Notes under the pieces: model-generated | Databases searched by the model: none | What the model was told of the DNA's origin: nothing | Seen by the model: only the letters and a program-made list of their open reading frames with translations | NCBI GenBank assembly: GCA_028873515.1 | Contig: JAGWIG010000013.1 | Span: 1 to 55,938 of the forward strand | Direction: 5' to 3' | Origin: Pseudomonadota bacterium | GTDB taxonomy: Bacteria; Pseudomonadota; Gammaproteobacteria; Burkholderiales; REEB80 | Length of the DNA: 55,938 nt | Translations under genes and position numbers: made by a program | Shown here: one piece after another, positions 42,907 to 50,331 of the stretch | How positions within the stretch are numbered: the stretch's first letter is position 1 | Layout of the letters: each line of letters begins with the position of its first letter

Positions 42907-43692
42907 TCAGAATGCATGCATGACATTGGCCCCAACCCCCCAATCCGGGCTACCATTTGAAAACCCTTTAAGAACATAGGCCTGGGTTTTAACCTGTCGA
43001 TTGATGGTATGTTCCCAGAAGCCTGTCACCTGGCTTTCAGGTGACCCGGCATCAGCTACCTTCTGCATCCCGTCATAACCCAGTCCTGCGACATTGTTGT
43101 CATCAAGCTGATAAAGCGCCCCGAAAGTGATATTGGCCACATTATTCAGTTTTATATATTGCGAACTTCCCAGAAGGCTATAGCCAACCCCGCCAAACAA
43201 GGTTGTTCGGCCATAACCCTTGTAGACGTCAACCTCAGTCGAGTAATCATTCTCGCCGGTTCCAAGTCCTTTATCCTGGCTGGCAGTGCCGAATTTAATG
43301 CGGCCGGTCCAGTCGACACTGATATCATCAGGCAAAGGTGTAAAATGATAGGTTGCTTCGGTCACGATATCGCCGAGCCCTTGAGCTGACTGACTGCTGT
43401 TGCCCACACCACGGGCATGAGGATTGTGATTGTCCACGATACCAATTCCCGGAATCACATTGCCTGAGCCAGTCACCATGATATAAGGCACGGTCAGTTT
43501 AAGTGTCCATGGGCCAGTATCGTACTGGCCAATCAGGGGGATGCTTGTGATATCCGTTGTTGTCGGAGTCCCATAATTCCCGGTTGTATAATCAAATCCG
43601 GCACCCAGTTTGAGGTGACCATCACTGGCCGACGCATTCATGCTAAACAGCATTCCTAATATGGATAACATAAAAACGGATCTTGTTTGCAT
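42907..43692 (-). CDS. Outer-membrane beta-barrel protein (phenol MetA-pathway-like)
   Basis: A 261-aa protein with a signal peptide (MQTRSVFMLSILGMLFSMNASA) and alternating beta strands with a C-terminal Phe (GVGANVMHAF), as needed for barrel insertion. The spacing of strands (LKLGAGFDYTTGNYG, WTLKLTVPYIMVTGSG, DIVTEATYHFTPL, WTGRIKFGTASQDKGLGTG) is like the transporter family annotated as MetA pathway of phenol degradation. That name does not prove a phenol role. An AAGGA lies before the ATG. Confidence 0.7.
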   Translation of the reverse strand: MQTRSVFMLSILGMLFSMNASASDGHLKLGAGFDYTTGNYGTPTTTDITSIPLIGQYDTGPWTLKLTVPYIMVTGSGNVIPGIGIVDNHNPHARGVGNSSQSAQGLGDIVTEATYHFTPLPDDISVDWTGRIKFGTASQDKGLGTGENDYSTEVDVYKGYGRTTLFGGVGYSLLGSSQYIKLNNVANITFGALYQLDDNNVAGLGYDGMQKVADAGSPESQVTGFWEHTINRQVKTQAYVLKGFSNGSPDWGVGANVMHAF

Positions 43693-43759
43693 TGTTTGTT
43701 TTCCTTCAATTCATCATGAATCGCGAACAAAAAACGGAACATACCCTATCAATAACCGT

Positions 43760-44422
43760 TCATCTTCCCGGAGGGCTTACATGTGGGATTTCCACCCTCT
43801 CCGGCCGCTCAACCGGTTCAACCCGTGGTATCGTATCCATTTGAATCCGATGCATATCCCTATGGGATGCATCGGCTTCATAGGACGGCTTATCGGGGGA
43901 GGCTGCCTCATGGTGTACCCTATCCATCCCACTCATTACCCTGCCCAGATTCAGCCCGGAACTTTTTGCAATCTGCCCCCACCCCATATGCCTGCTTCGT
44001 AAAGTCAGGATACCCGGAAGGGACAGGTCACCGATTGACCCGCCGGTCAAGGCAACCTTGAGATCAGCAGCACTCGGGTCATCAATCCCCGCTTTCACAA
44101 GCTGGCTGTCAGCAAGGGCAAGGGTAATGTTGACATTGCCATACCCCATATGATGGGTCGGCGGTGTTACGATGACACTTCCCCCTTCTGCATCCGTTAA
44201 AAGAAAGGGGGTGCCCGCAGACAGACCCTGTATTACCGCCTGTGCATTTTCATCCGAACCAAACAGGACACTGTATTTTGTGGCCAGTCCTTCCTGGCTG
44301 GAGTTAACCTGCGCAGCGGAAGTGTCAGATGTTGAAAATGTTTCTGCCATCGCACCGGAAAAAGCCGGAATTGAAAAAACCACGGCCATGCCCAGCAGAC
44401 AGGCCTTTGTAAGTTTCGTCAT
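43760..44422 (-). CDS. Secreted protein with MGYGNV / MGWGQI motifs, unknown
   Basis: A 220-aa protein with a signal peptide (MTKLTKACLLGMAVVFSIPAFSGAMA). The core has the paired motifs PPTHHMGYGNVNITLALAD and LRSRHMGWGQIAKSSGLNLG, seen in uncharacterised exported proteins of betaproteobacteria. The C-terminal 50 residues are His/Pro/Glu-rich and probably unstructured. GGAGGTG precedes the ATG. It is a single gene between two other envelope genes; the function is unknown. Confidence 0.72.
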   Translation of the reverse strand: MTKLTKACLLGMAVVFSIPAFSGAMAETFSTSDTSAAQVNSSQEGLATKYSVLFGSDENAQAVIQGLSAGTPFLLTDAEGGSVIVTPPTHHMGYGNVNITLALADSQLVKAGIDDPSAADLKVALTGGSIGDLSLPGILTLRSRHMGWGQIAKSSGLNLGRVMSGMDRVHHEAASPDKPSYEADASHRDMHRIQMDTIPRVEPVERPERVEIPHVSPPGR

Positions 44423-44510
44423 GACACACCTCCATGCTTCCCGTAATCCAGAATCAATGGGCCTGAAAGGTTCTGCCCTGAATGGCCCACCTGTTTACAG
44501 GTTTCAATAA

Positions 44511-44783
44511 TCAGTCATCATGCCCATAATGGCGCCGGCGCTCATACCAGCCACGATTATGCCAATCACGATCATCATCTTCACGATAGACCCGGGGATA
44601 TGCCTGATAAACTACGACAGGAGGAGGGGGAGGGGGAGCATAGTAAACCGGTGCTGCTGGTGCCATCGTTGCACCCAGGATAAACCCCAGGGCTCCATAA
44701 CCCAGATCATCGTCTGCGTTGGCTTGGGATACACTGAACATTCCAACAGCCATCAAAATAAATGCAAAAATTATTTTTTTCAT
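44511..44783 (-). CDS. Small secreted proline-rich protein
   Basis: A 90-aa protein with a clear signal peptide (MKKIIFAFILMAVGMFSVSQANA). A glycine-rich hydrophobic stretch (YGALGFILGATMAPAAPVYY), a run of seven prolines and an Asp/Arg/His-rich tail (DDDRDWHNRGWYERRRHYGH) follow. AAAGGAG precedes the ATG. Proteins with this layout are common envelope components of unknown role; the His/Asp tail could bind metals. Confidence 0.72.
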   Translation of the reverse strand: MKKIIFAFILMAVGMFSVSQANADDDLGYGALGFILGATMAPAAPVYYAPPPPPPVVVYQAYPRVYREDDDRDWHNRGWYERRRHYGHDD

Positions 44784-44886
44784 GATTCATCTCCTTTAAT
44801 TACAACATCGTGCGTAAGCTATGCATTTTCCGTGCCATATTTAACATATTGAAAATAAAAGATAAATTTTTACGGCTTGTCGCCAT

Positions 44887-44951
44887 TTTGAGACACTATT
44901 TTTATGAATTTATTTAACATGCTGAATTAAAAATGATTTTTTTGTCTCAAA
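44887..44951. repeat. Perfect 9-bp inverted repeat in AT-rich DNA
   Basis: TTTGAGACA at 44887-44895 and TGTCTCAAA at 44943-44951 bound 47 bp of very AT-rich sequence. It lies in a 389-bp gap between the small secreted protein (leftward) and the lipoprotein gene (rightward). AAAGGAGAAA at 44960-44969 looks like a ribosome site but has no start codon behind it. Nothing else was found in the gap. Confidence 0.45.
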
Positions 44952-45172
44952 TCTTAAGCAAAAGGAGAAATAAGCATAAAAAGATCAAGCTGAAGCCATT
45001 GATTCGATAGCAGCCATTCAGGAACCCTTATTTGTTTTGGACGTCTTAAGTGCAGTCATAACTACCTTTGCATCACGAAAATCCCACAAAAACATCGGTA
45101 TTTAACCCTTGAATCTCATTCAAGCCATGCTACTCTGGATTCAGGCAGCCAAAACACTATGGAAAAATCTTC

Positions 45173-45622
45173 TTGGGTACCGATTATTTTAAATTCTTGA
45201 TGGGTGTCGTCACACTGCCATTCCTGCTGTCAGGATGCGCGGGAATGATGACACGCACTGCCAATCACGAATATGATGGAAAGTATGTTTTGGGGGAAGT
45301 TAGCTTGATATACACACCAAAGGATCAAAAATGGGAATATAGCTCTCTATCTGATATGAAGCTGACTAATATGCCAACAGAACAGCATTTTATTTCTCAT
45401 ACTATTGGTGTGACTGTTTTGCTTAAGAGAAGGCTATTCGGCGGAGATATCGCAGCCTTTATCGTTCCACATAGAATAATTGTTCATAAGGGTGATCTTG
45501 TTAAAGGTTACTTATCTGGGAAACCTATCACAGATTTTAAAGAAGTAAAAAGGATCATTGCCGTTGTTTGTCATGCAGGAGACGCCGCCTGTTTTAAAAA
45601 GTCTGGCTGGTCAGAATGGTGA
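45173..45622 (+). CDS. Small lipoprotein, unknown
   Basis: A 149-aa protein with a lipobox (TLPFLLSGCAG) and a mature domain of about 125 residues, with cysteines at AVVCHAGDAACF. The frame starts at a TTG; an ATG at 45200 is possible but gives a signal with no positive charge. AT-rich codon use differs from its neighbours, which may mean recent acquisition. It is the only plus-strand gene between 42.7 and 54.9 kb. Confidence 0.62.
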   Translation: MGTDYFKFLMGVVTLPFLLSGCAGMMTRTANHEYDGKYVLGEVSLIYTPKDQKWEYSSLSDMKLTNMPTEQHFISHTIGVTVLLKRRLFGGDIAAFIVPHRIIVHKGDLVKGYLSGKPITDFKEVKRIIAVVCHAGDAACFKKSGWSEW

Positions 45623-45651
45623 TAAACAACCACCATTTTGTGCAGCCTGAA

Positions 45652-47136
45652 TCAAGGTGCTGAAGGGAGATAAATTCCCTCAGAAGGCAAATCACTCATC
45701 ACTCCAGCCGCCTGCGGTACTCCAGTCTGCCGCATCCATTTCGTGGTATTGAACTGAATGTATGAATCCGGGCGTGGGATATGCCCGGGATCCAGATCAC
45801 TTGTCCAGCATTGCTGGACTGTCCATCCATCCGGACAATTCCCTTTGAAAAGAAAAGTCACCCCCGACATGCTGTGATCCATCCCCGAGTCAATTTCATT
45901 ATTCATGGCTGAATCAAGTCCTGCCACCTGGACGCTGGCTGGTGGGCCTGGCGGCAGGAAACCGGTATCGACCCTGCCAAAGAACCCGTTCTGGGCATTG
46001 CGTACACTCTGTGCCTGGCCAATCATTGAACCAACCGCATAGGTTGTGCCAGAGGCCATAAACGCACTAGTCAATGAAGTCACACTACTTGCCGTTGCAC
46101 TCCCGTATGCTGCAACAGATGATCCTGTAAATAACGACGACAACCCTACTCCCCAGCCTACTGTAAAAACCGCTGCAAACACCAGTGCAAAAGACAGAAT
46201 GGTCCAGCCCGATTGTGACTGGTTCCAGGTATACAGCAGATCCTCATTCATCGGCAGATTACCTCCTGTCCACTGCCTGACTGAAACTCCAGAGGGATCG
46301 ATATGCTGAGGTGCACAGGGATTCTCATTATTCACGACACAGATGTTGGAACTGGTACCTGTGGGCTGCAGTTCTACCGGCGTGGCAATAAACCATTTTG
46401 GATAGGTATAGCCCTTGACCGCAATGGTCACGGTCTTTCGAAACCAACCTCCACTGGTTGACCGGGTCTCATCCAGGCGTGGTGTAAAAACAGCAATCAT
46501 GCCCAGGGTAGCATTATAATGGCGCATGGCTGAACCGACTGCGACCTGCACGGCGGAAAAATTAACATTATGAAAATCCGGATCAGTCGCATCCTTTCCT
46601 TCAAAGGCTGTAAAAGGATTATGGCCCGCCCTGTAGAAATCCGCTTTTTCAGCCGGGGTCATGAACGCCCGATCTGCCGCATCGGCATTGCCATGCCACG
46701 GTGTGTACTGGCAGACATAGGTATAGATGTCTCCATCCGGATGTTTTTCCACCTTGAGCACGTCAATACGTAGCAGGGAAGAGCCCGGATTATATCGGGC
46801 AAACACCATGGCGCCATTTGCAGGAAAGGCATGAAACACACTGGCAATCTGGTTCGATTTAAGTCCCAGTTCTCCTGCCGCCTCATCGCCAAGTGTCACC
46901 CACCTTTCCCCCTGGATCATCTGCATGTCGTCCCCTCCAGGTGAAGAAGAACTCTCATCATGCATCCGGCCCAATAACCGCCAGTTGTCGAGGGGATAGG
47001 ATACCTGGGTAATAGGACTCACATTAATCGTTACCCATCGAGGCGCGAAGGTCCCGGCAAAAATCTGCTCTGCCGGTAGGATAAGTGCCATGAAGGAGAG
47101 GGTCATCATGAGAAAAGGACTAATGATTTTATTCAA
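45652..47136 (-). CDS. Large exported/membrane protein of the conjugation region, unknown
   Basis: A 494-aa protein from a TTG start, with a signal peptide (MNKIISPFLMMTLSFMALIL...FAG). The first 300 residues are a soluble domain with aromatic and cysteine-containing stretches (VCQYTPWHGNADAADR; NICVVNNENPC). A glycine/serine-rich hydrophobic segment (ILSFALVFAAVFTVGWGVGL) and an alanine/serine-rich helix follow, then a C-terminal domain with cysteines (GNCPDGWTVQQCW). No family is recognised. It is on the trb strand and could be an element-specific surface or entry-exclusion factor; that is inference. Confidence 0.65.
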   Translation of the reverse strand: MNKIISPFLMMTLSFMALILPAEQIFAGTFAPRWVTINVSPITQVSYPLDNWRLLGRMHDESSSSPGGDDMQMIQGERWVTLGDEAAGELGLKSNQIASVFHAFPANGAMVFARYNPGSSLLRIDVLKVEKHPDGDIYTYVCQYTPWHGNADAADRAFMTPAEKADFYRAGHNPFTAFEGKDATDPDFHNVNFSAVQVAVGSAMRHYNATLGMIAVFTPRLDETRSTSGGWFRKTVTIAVKGYTYPKWFIATPVELQPTGTSSNICVVNNENPCAPQHIDPSGVSVRQWTGGNLPMNEDLLYTWNQSQSGWTILSFALVFAAVFTVGWGVGLSSLFTGSSVAAYGSATASSVTSLTSAFMASGTTYAVGSMIGQAQSVRNAQNGFFGRVDTGFLPPGPPASVQVAGLDSAMNNEIDSGMDHSMSGVTFLFKGNCPDGWTVQQCWTSDLDPGHIPRPDSYIQFNTTKWMRQTGVPQAAGVMSDLPSEGIYLPSAP

Positions 47137-47336
47137 GGCATTTATCTTTCAGCACCAGGACAAGCCCTGCCACTCCAGGCAGGAACAGCCCATGTGAGAT
47201 ATCGGTAGACGTGGACTGAAGCATTCATTTGGGAAAGATAAGGGTTATGGCCTGGAGATTCGCCATCAAGCAATCCCATCTTTAAGGTTTATTTATGAGG
47301 ACAATTACCGCAGAGAAAATGGACTACCTGATCAGA

Positions 47337-47666
47337 TTAGTGCCAATGAAATCCATAATAAGCCTGCAGGCGCTGTTTCCTGAGACCAAGGTGAGTCTGC
47401 TGCATATAGATGATGACCTGATCTTCCACTCCCTGTGCATGCAAATCCGCTAACTGGGCAGCAGAAAGCCGGTAAACCATTCCTGCATTTTCCATATGGT
47501 GAATAATTTCAGAAGGAGGAATACCTGCCTGGCTCCAGACAACAATTTCAGCCACGGTGACAGGAGGAGTGGAACCGCTCCCGGTTGCACACCCGCTTAA
47601 GAAAAACACTAACCCTAATAACATGCAAACCTGGCTATAACGGCCATATGTCGCATGCATAATCAT
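47337..47666 (-). CDS. Small lipoprotein with helical C-terminal domain
   Basis: A 109-aa protein with a lipobox (VFFLSGCATGSG) and a compact helical domain (VTVAEIVVWSQAGIPPSEII, then VYRLSAAQLADLHAQGVEDQ, then VIIYMQQTH). This helical pattern is seen in short exported proteins of many proteobacteria without known role. Two ATGs (47666 and 47660) compete; AGGAG is better spaced for the second. Confidence 0.7.
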   Translation of the reverse strand: MIMHATYGRYSQVCMLLGLVFFLSGCATGSGSTPPVTVAEIVVWSQAGIPPSEIIHHMENAGMVYRLSAAQLADLHAQGVEDQVIIYMQQTHLGLRKQRLQAYYGFHWH

Positions 47667-47733
47667 GCGCTCCTGCCGTAACCTTTCAAAGCACTGATCA
47701 ACCCGGCGTAAACCTGACCCATGAACAAACCGG

Positions 47734-48156
47734 TCAGAGCCACTTCAACCATCCGTCCGGCTGCAATCCAAACCAGTCAATACCCTTAACAGGCGCAACA
47801 GGTGAAGCTTTACCGGGCACAAAAGGACCTTCTGGAGTTACCCTGAGAATTCTTCCCGTTACCGCGTCTACATCCACCTCATTCAAGGTTCCATCATGAT
47901 TGATGATGAATGCGTAGTGAATTCCGCTTCCTCCCATCTGTTTAACCAGCGTTGTTTTGATAACCTGTCCATTTACCACCTTCGTGGCAATAGCTTTTGC
48001 TTCATGATTATCCAGGGACGGGCGAAAATAGTTTCTGAAAAGAAACGCTACAGGAATAGCAGAGGTATCAAAGGAACTGGCAACACCATTGCGCATCAGG
48101 CCTGAAACGGGACACAGGCATAAGAGGAACAATCCAGCCTTCTTTGTCATGCGCAT
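47734..48156 (-). CDS. Secreted PepSY-domain protein
   Basis: A 140-aa protein from the ATG at 48156, which has AAGGAGG 7 nt upstream; a longer frame to 48219 has none. A signal peptide (MRMTKKAGLFLLCLCPVSG) is followed by one PepSY-like domain (AKAIATKVVNGQVIKTTLVK, YAFIINHDGTLNEVDVDAVT). PepSY modules are periplasmic and have been proposed to inhibit proteases. The 286 bp up to trbL contain no gene that I can support. Confidence 0.75.
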   Translation of the reverse strand: MRMTKKAGLFLLCLCPVSGLMRNGVASSFDTSAIPVAFLFRNYFRPSLDNHEAKAIATKVVNGQVIKTTLVKQMGGSGIHYAFIINHDGTLNEVDVDAVTGRILRVTPEGPFVPGKASPVAPVKGIDWFGLQPDGWLKWL

Positions 48157-48442
48157 GGAAAACCTCCTTAACGACATTGCGAGCAGGATTAAGGCCTTCC
48201 ACCAGTTACTATAGAACACTACAATATCAATTACAAATTTAGTTCCTGCAGCTAATCAGGAGTTAAACACCTGTCCCCTGTTTCTTTTCTAAAACGCTAC
48301 GCCAAAGTTAACCCTTTTTCGCTATCTCCGGTTTATCCACAAAAAGACAGAATAAAAAAACGGACAACAAAATGTATTGATTAACCGGGGATGGAGGCTC
48401 TCGATGCTCGCTCAACGCCAAGTTGATACAATCACAGTTTTT

Positions 48443-49489
48443 TCAAGCTCCGCCATAACTGGAGAACTCTTCCACTGCAGGCCTTGTCCCCACCCCATCC
48501 AGGGAATCCGAAGCAGCGGCTGATGAACTCTCCCCCCCAGCACCCCCTGCCATCCCTGACAAGGCTGACAAGGCTGACAAGGGTTTTTTAGCGAAATTGA
48601 AATGAGAAATCGCTGAACCTGAAACCAGACCCTGAGCAATACCCGGGATAGAAAACATGAAATATCCAATCAACCCGCTAATCAAGAGCAGAACAAACGC
48701 CACACTCATCGAGTTTCCTGTGGAACTCAATCCGCCCAGCCCTTTCCCGGCGGATGCGGTATGAACCCAGTTTGTCATCACTTCAAACAGGGGAGCCATG
48801 AGCGCAATCACGACATAACCCACGACCTTGTAAAATCCGGCAACAATCATGAACCGCAGCCAGCCATCAAACATAAAGCTCATGACTGGAAAAAGCAGCC
48901 AGGGAATAAACAATGGTCCCAATACTGCTCCAATGGTGAACAGCAACTGGGACATGGCATAAAGAACGACATAAATCACGGCTGAAAACAGGACACTCAT
49001 CAGGCACAACCCGTCCAGAAACAGGGTTGCAAGCCATCCAGGAACGTTTCCCAGATGCTCAAGCAGGGCCAGATCAAAAGGATGGCCCGGCGAATAAAAA
49101 TTATTGTAGATGGCATTGGCGACCTGTAAAAAAGCTGAAATTCCGGCATAGACCCCGCTTTCGCCTGAACCCAGATGAATCACAACCTGATTGAACGTAT
49201 CCGAAAGATCCTTGATGAACACCGGGTAAAAATTCAAGGAGATGAGCCAGAAACACAACCCCCACATGAGAATCAACCGCAAAAGCTCCGCAATGACCCC
49301 ACCCAAATCCCCTTCTTCCATCAGTGCCTTGAGACCAGTGATGGCCAGCATCAGGAACAAAAGCGTATGCAGCAGGCTCTGCCCATCAGGGATGAGCCTG
49401 TAGGCCAGGCTTATCCCCTCATCCTGCATTGCGTTCAGGACCTGGGGAATGGCCTGCAGCATTGAAGGGGATAAGGAAGAAGCACCCAT
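48443..49489 (-). CDS. trbL: TrbL/VirB6 conjugal transfer membrane protein
   Basis: A 348-aa polytopic inner-membrane protein with the VirB6/TrbL layout: several helices (LHTLLFLMLAITGLKALM; GLCFWLISLNFYPVFI; FTIGAVLGPLFIPWLLFPV; VAFVLLLISGLIGYFMFSI) around a periplasmic loop, and a Ser/Ala/Gly-rich tail. It forms part of the inner-membrane channel. It starts 11 bp after trbJ and ends the upstream trb block. Three 9-nt repeats (48557-48583) encode LSALSALSG in the tail. Confidence 0.9.
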   Translation of the reverse strand: MGASSLSPSMLQAIPQVLNAMQDEGISLAYRLIPDGQSLLHTLLFLMLAITGLKALMEEGDLGGVIAELLRLILMWGLCFWLISLNFYPVFIKDLSDTFNQVVIHLGSGESGVYAGISAFLQVANAIYNNFYSPGHPFDLALLEHLGNVPGWLATLFLDGLCLMSVLFSAVIYVVLYAMSQLLFTIGAVLGPLFIPWLLFPVMSFMFDGWLRFMIVAGFYKVVGYVVIALMAPLFEVMTNWVHTASAGKGLGGLSSTGNSMSVAFVLLLISGLIGYFMFSIPGIAQGLVSGSAISHFNFAKKPLSALSALSGMAGGAGGESSSAAASDSLDGVGTRPAVEEFSSYGGA

Positions 49490-49500
49490 TCCGGTTCTGC

Positions 49501-50331
49501 CTAGCGTGCTGCAGGCCAGGGCTGCAGAAAATGGTCCCGGGCCTGGCTTATGATCTGGGCATCCGTGTCTGACGAGCGTCGTTCTGACTCCCCCTGCTGT
49601 TCCATCTGGCTGGCCAACTCAACTTCGGCGGCTGACTGGGCTTCGCGGGTCATGTTCTGGTTATCCTGGCCAATCCCCTTAAGGGCCAGCAGTTTCTGCA
49701 GGTTTGCGTTTTGCTGGATAAGCAGGTTCATCTGCGAATTCATGACTTCCATGGACGAAGTCATACCCTGCACCTTCGGAATTTCATTCTGGTAGGCCTG
49801 AACCTGCTGATATTGCTCATTCATCTGGTTCATGGTATCGACTTCAGCCTGAAATGCAGGCAGGACTCCATGGGTTTCCTGCTGCATGGCCTGTTCCTGC
49901 TGATGGTAATACTGCTGAGGCGTCAGACCGGACAGGGCGGCTTCACGATAACGCACATCTGCCAGCTGACCTGCTTTTCCGAGCGTGCCATAGAGGCTAT
50001 CCAGGAGATTCTGGTATTCGGCCAGATTATTAATCTGCTGATCAGTTTTCTGCAGGAGCGTATCCGCCACTGCGGAAGGAAGGGTCTTCAATTGCTGCAA
50101 CTGGCTCTGGTACTGCTGCAGCTGAACAAGATAGGATTGCGCCTGCTGCACGGTGGACTGAATGCTTTCCTGGGCTGTAATTGCATTTTTCGCAAAATTG
50201 GAAGGATCAAACACCACACTGCCCACGCCAAAAAATCCCCCGTTGGCCTGGCTAACCCATGGAGTCAAGCTAATCATTACCAGAAAAATCCAAACCAGGA
50301 ACCGGGGATTCAGAACCACTGATTTCCTCAA
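49501..50331 (-). CDS. trbJ: TrbJ/VirB5 conjugal transfer protein
   Basis: A 276-aa exported, Gln-rich helical protein with a signal peptide (FLVWIFLVMISLTPWVSQA) and the TrbJ-type start of the mature part (VVFDPSNFAKNAITAQESIQ). It is a minor component at the tip of the conjugative pilus. The TTG start has AAGGAG 6 nt upstream and lies 62 bp inside the end of trbE, so the two are translationally coupled. trbK, the entry-exclusion lipoprotein found here in IncP plasmids, is absent. Confidence 0.9.
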   Translation of the reverse strand: MRKSVVLNPRFLVWIFLVMISLTPWVSQANGGFFGVGSVVFDPSNFAKNAITAQESIQSTVQQAQSYLVQLQQYQSQLQQLKTLPSAVADTLLQKTDQQINNLAEYQNLLDSLYGTLGKAGQLADVRYREAALSGLTPQQYYHQQEQAMQQETHGVLPAFQAEVDTMNQMNEQYQQVQAYQNEIPKVQGMTSSMEVMNSQMNLLIQQNANLQKLLALKGIGQDNQNMTREAQSAAEVELASQMEQQGESERRSSDTDAQIISQARDHFLQPWPAAR

